Source: Spirochaetales bacterium
GTDB taxonomy: Bacteria > Spirochaetota > Spirochaetia > Sphaerochaetales > Sphaerochaetaceae
Direction of reading: 5' to 3'
Length of the DNA stretch: 7,557 nt
Assembly (NCBI GenBank): GCA_012800465.1
Contig: JAAZJI010000123.1
Location: forward strand, 1-7,557
Below the pieces are notes generated by a model. It made no database searches. It saw nothing but the letters and a program-made list of their open reading frames with translations, and was not told the origin of the DNA. The position numbers and the translations under genes are program-made. Shown one piece after another: positions 5,689-7,557 of the stretch; within the stretch, counting starts at the first letter, position 1; each line of letters begins with the position of its first letter.

Positions 5689-6765
5689 ATGCAGACGCAC
5701 CAACGAACAAGAAAATCATCGGTGATATCCACCTTGGCTGACGAATTCAAGGTGAGCGACCGAAGGATCCGAACGGTGCTGCAGGGAGCGGGGATCAGTC
5801 CCTCCTCCCTGCAGCGGGACGATGAAAGCCTGGCGTTCTACCATGAGGTGGTGGCGAGCCGGCTCAATGTCTTCACCACCTATGGAACGGACGATGAGGA
5901 GTATCTTCTGACCCTCGATGAACAGATCCGGGTCTTCGACGAGATCTACGTCGACACAGCCCCGATCATCCAGAAGGATTGGTTTCTCCACTTCGTCGCC
6001 GACAGCGAAACGATTCTCAAACGCCGGAAGAAACGGCTCATCATCCTCGAGAAGACGATGGAGGAGCTCTACGGGCTGAAGAACAACCCGGAAAAGGATC
6101 CGGATGTCCGCATCCGGGCGATGATCCGCCCGGATCTGATCAGGACCCTGGCGAGGAAACGGATCGTCCGGCTCGGGGACACCGGCAGCGGCGGGATCGC
6201 CGACGACCATCTGGTGGAGCTCTTCCGAAGGATCGGAGCCAACCTCAACCTGATGCTGATCACCCAGGATCGGGGTCTGAGCGAGCGGATCGTCCGTCTG
6301 GCCGCCGAGCTTGGGGATGAGTGCGAAGAGGTGAAGCCGCTTACCTTCTTCGAGAAGCTGATCGGCCGGAAACAGCGGGAAGCGATCACCCACCGGATGA
6401 TCGCCTGCAAGCTGATCGAAGGGGGGAGGTTGAAGCGGCTCTACATCTGCCCGGAGTGCGAGCAGAGCTACTACGACGATCTCTACTCCACCGAGGGGAT
6501 CGTCCTCTGCGGACGCTGTTATCTCCGGCTTCGGGCGGAAGAGGAACGGAAGGAGGAACTGAACCGGCAGCGGAGGGAGGCCCAGCTCAAGGCGGAGGAG
6601 GAGCGTCAGAAACGACTGGAGGCGGAGGAGGAGCGGCTGGAACGGGAACGGTCCCGCCTCACCGTCGAGAAGCTCATCCTGAGGCGCAAACAGCGGGCGG
6701 TCTTCTTCTCCTCGATCGGGGCGACCATCCTCCTGCTCATCATCGCCTTGCTCGTCTCGATATGA
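5689..6765 (+). CDS. PIN-like nuclease domain protein with zinc ribbon, coiled coil and C-terminal membrane anchor
   Basis: The 358-residue product matches no named gene I know. Residues about 10-45 (TLADEFKVSDRRIRTVLQGA) look like a helix-turn-helix. Residues about 80-205 resemble a PIN domain, a metal-dependent ribonuclease fold. The acidic set appears intact: Asp89 (YVDTAP), Glu126 (EELYGL), Asp172/173 (IADDHLVELF) and Asp194 (LITQDRGLS). A zinc ribbon follows, with Cys254/Cys257 (CPEC) and Cys274/Cys277 (CGRC). Residues about 279-335 are a Glu/Arg-rich coiled coil, and 337-358 form one membrane helix at the very C-terminus, preceded by RRKQR, so the bulk should face the cytoplasm. ATG 5689 lies 3 bases after the topA stop with no good ribosome-binding site (GGAGG is 20 bases upstream), suggesting translational coupling to topA. 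A role in RNA processing or decay at the membrane is inferred only; the PIN call is from motif pattern, not alignment. Confidence 0.8.
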   Translation: MQTHQRTRKSSVISTLADEFKVSDRRIRTVLQGAGISPSSLQRDDESLAFYHEVVASRLNVFTTYGTDDEEYLLTLDEQIRVFDEIYVDTAPIIQKDWFLHFVADSETILKRRKKRLIILEKTMEELYGLKNNPEKDPDVRIRAMIRPDLIRTLARKRIVRLGDTGSGGIADDHLVELFRRIGANLNLMLITQDRGLSERIVRLAAELGDECEEVKPLTFFEKLIGRKQREAITHRMIACKLIEGGRLKRLYICPECEQSYYDDLYSTEGIVLCGRCYLRLRAEEERKEELNRQRREAQLKAEEERQKRLEAEEERLERERSRLTVEKLILRRKQRAVFFSSIGATILLLIIALLVSI

Positions 6766-6770
6766 AGACA

Positions 6771-6788
6771 GGCCGCCTTCCGGCGGCC
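6771..6788. terminator. GC-rich hairpin between convergent genes, likely bidirectional terminator
   Basis: GGCCGCC (6771-6777) and GGCGGCC (6782-6788) pair perfectly around a 4-base loop. On the minus strand the loop is GGAA, a stable GNRA tetraloop, and the stem is followed by a moderately T-rich tail (TGTCTTC), which fits termination after the tRNA. On the plus strand no T tract follows, so it is a weaker terminator for the PIN gene, 5 bases after its stop. Confidence 0.6.
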
Positions 6789-6792
6789 CGGA

Positions 6793-6866
6793 TCCCCCTG
6801 GCGCGATTCGAACGCACGGCCCCTTCCTTAGGAGGGAAGTGCTCTATCCGGCTGAGCTACAGGAGG
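6793..6866 (-). tRNA. tRNA-Arg, anticodon CCU
   Basis: The minus strand folds as a complete 74-base tRNA. The acceptor CCTCCTG pairs with CAGGGGG (one U-G wobble), and the discriminator is A. Then come T8-A9, the D stem GCTC/GAGC with a 9-base loop, and the anticodon stem CTTCC/GGAAG with loop CTCCTAA, which places CCT at positions 34-36. A 5-base variable region and the T stem GTGCG/CGCGC with loop TTCGAAT follow. Anticodon CCU reads the Arg codon AGG. The 3' CCA is not encoded (TCC follows the discriminator), so a CCA-adding enzyme must supply it. The gene lies 47 bases downstream of mscL on the same strand, with its own possible promoter, and is followed by a GC-rich hairpin. Confidence 0.95.
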
Positions 6867-6878
6867 TGGAACACCCCG

Positions 6879-6907
6879 ATAGTAGCGAATTCATCGGTCA
6901 TATGCAA
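6879..6907 (-). promoter_or_regulatory. Possible promoter for tRNA-Arg
   Basis: On the minus strand, TTGCAT (6907-6902) and TACTAT (6884-6879) are spaced by 17 bases and end 12 bases before the tRNA 5' end, the usual distance for a tRNA promoter. Both hexamers are only moderate matches. It lies in the 47-base gap after the mscL stop; read-through from mscL is the alternative source of transcript. Confidence 0.4.
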
Positions 6908-6913
6908 GGTTTT

Positions 6914-7357
6914 TCATTCCGTTTGTTTTTTCAGCAGATCCCGGATCTCGGTCAGAAGGAGAATCTCCGCATTCGGCGGAGCGGGTTTCTTCTCCTTCGC
7001 GGCCTCCTGCTCCTCCTGCTTTTTGAGCTTGTCCTGAAGGAGGTTCAGGGTACGAATCATCATGAAGACGACGAACGCGATGATGAGGAAATCGATCACC
7101 TTCTGGATGAACACCCCGTAGGTGATGGCGACTTCGGCGCGTTCGGCGGTCTTCCGGGTGATGACGATCTTCAGGTCGGTGAAGTTGATTCCTCCGATGA
7201 TCAGGCTGATGAACGGCATGAGGATGTCCTTGACCAGGGACGAGACGATCGCGGTGAACGCCGTTCCGATGATGATGCCGACGGCCATGTCCATCACGTT
7301 TCCCCGCGAGATGAACTTCTTGAACTCTTCCAACAGCGAACCCTTCTTCTTGGCCAT
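6914..7357 (-). CDS. mscL: Large-conductance mechanosensitive channel MscL
   Basis: MscL is a homopentameric inner-membrane channel that opens under membrane tension and releases solutes during hypo-osmotic shock. The product is 147 residues (E. coli 136) and aligns by eye along its whole length. The amphipathic N-terminal helix (LLEEFKKFISRGNV, residues 8-21) leads into TM1 (about 20-47, with DMAVGIIIGTAF and SSLVKDILMP). A periplasmic loop follows (about 56-79), then TM2 (about 82-102, YGVFIQKVIDFLIIAFVVF). A charged linker (KLKKQEEQEAAKEKK) leads to the C-terminal bundle helix (EILLLTEIRDLLKK). ATG 7357 is chosen because AGGAGG lies 5 bases upstream and the family starts here; the open frame runs 47 codons further but that part is AT-rich, unlike coding sequence, and contains the promoter. 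No terminator is seen between its stop and the tRNA gene. Confident. Confidence 0.98.
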   Translation of the reverse strand: MAKKKGSLLEEFKKFISRGNVMDMAVGIIIGTAFTAIVSSLVKDILMPFISLIIGGINFTDLKIVITRKTAERAEVAITYGVFIQKVIDFLIIAFVVFMMIRTLNLLQDKLKKQEEQEAAKEKKPAPPNAEILLLTEIRDLLKKQTE

Positions 7358-7387
7358 ATGCGCCTCCTCTCTCGATGCATTGTGCCG

Positions 7388-7416
7388 AGTATAGCACACC
7401 CCGGCCCTGGTGAAAA
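7388..7416 (-). promoter_or_regulatory. Extended -10 promoter for mscL
   Basis: On the minus strand, TGCTATACT (7396-7388) is an extended -10 with five of six hexamer matches. After a 17-base spacer lies the -35 TTTTCA (7416-7411), four of six matches. Transcription should start near 7381, giving a leader of about 24 bases that carries the AGGAGG ribosome-binding site (7368-7363). Confidence 0.7.
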
Positions 7417-7480
7417 AGCGGTCTTCGGAGGAACGGTCCGTGCGTTTCTCGTGAATCTTGATGGATTTAGTGTGTAAATG

Positions 7481-7509
7481 TTGAATAAATATACGCATTA
7501 TTGTATAAC
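7481..7509 (+). promoter_or_regulatory. Probable promoter of a plus-strand gene off the right edge
   Basis: TTGAAT (7481-7486), a 17-base AT-rich spacer and TATAAC (7504-7509) form a good plus-strand promoter with a predicted start near 7516. Downstream, GGAGG (7548-7552) is a good ribosome-binding site, and the final base, A7557, could begin an ATG 4 bases further on. A frame opening at ATG 7531/7534 is also free of stops to the edge but has no ribosome-binding site. The surrounding stretch, about 7470-7530, is clearly more AT-rich than the rest of the window. No product can be named. Confidence 0.55.
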
Positions 7510-7557
7510 CAAAGAAATATTACGTTAACGATGATGTACGCACGTATGGAGGTACTA

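Noticed and set aside
2965..5703. Very long open frame (912 codons) on the minus strand opposite topA
   Set aside because: High-GC codon use in topA (stop-poor antisense frame) explains it. The translation is rich in Arg, Leu, Gly, Val and Pro with no motif, and topA on the plus strand is unmistakable.
5689..6765. PIN protein as the toxin of a VapBC toxin-antitoxin pair
   Set aside because: There is no small antitoxin gene beside it, the protein is more than twice the usual VapC length, and it has a zinc ribbon and membrane anchor not seen in VapC.
6793..6866. tRNA-Arg as an integration (att) site for a mobile element
   Set aside because: tRNA 3' ends are common att sites, but no integrase, direct repeat of the tRNA end or foreign-looking gene is present in the window.
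6839..7477. Plus-strand open frame of 212 codons opposite mscL and the tRNA
   Set aside because: It runs through the tRNA gene, is antisense to MscL and has no motif.
7358..7498. 47-codon N-terminal extension of MscL
   Set aside because: A strong ribosome-binding site and the family start mark ATG 7357. The extension covers the mscL promoter and does not look coding.

Overview
The window is a gene-dense, high-GC (roughly 60%, by eye) bacterial chromosomal segment. It holds seven protein genes (one cut by the left edge), one tRNA gene, and probably the control region of another gene that lies off the right edge. The organism is most likely a spirochaete, perhaps near the Sphaerochaeta group. 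This rests on three things: a small lipoprotein and a secreted fibronectin-III protein of a kind I associate with those genomes, a zinc-finger-free TopA whose C-terminus is built from short repeats, and the overall gene style. No rRNA or other species marker is present, so the assignment is tentative. I see no CRISPR array, insertion sequence, phage gene or plasmid feature. The region reads as ordinary chromosome.

Layout. Bases 1-325 carry the N-terminal part of the GTPase HflX on the minus strand. It diverges from ychF (403-1509, plus) across a 77-base gap that holds two overlapping, opposed promoters. ychF converges on a minus-strand lipoprotein gene (1520-2221) with only 10 bases between stop codons. 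The lipoprotein gene diverges from a secreted FN3-domain protein gene (2318-3103, plus). The plus strand continues with topA (3166-5685), whose strong promoter begins inside the stop codon of the FN3 gene. Three bases after topA comes a PIN-domain / zinc-ribbon / coiled-coil / tail-anchored protein gene (5689-6765). A GC-rich hairpin (6771-6788) then separates the plus-strand run from a minus-strand pair: mscL (6914-7357) and, downstream of it, tRNA-Arg(CCU) (6793-6866). The last 140 bases are AT-rich and promoter-like.

How the genes relate. HflX and YchF are both translation-associated P-loop NTPases that act on ribosomes, and they share one control region. topA and the PIN-domain gene are tightly spaced and probably cotranscribed, which pairs DNA relaxation with a putative membrane-anchored nuclease. 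The lipoprotein and FN3 proteins are envelope proteins of unknown function. MscL is the osmotic safety valve.

The most interesting observations are the predicted leaderless hflX transcript with interlocked divergent promoters, the perfect hairpin at the predicted 5' end of topA mRNA overlapping its ribosome-binding site, and the unusual domain build of the PIN protein beside topA. No clearly new multi-gene system is visible.
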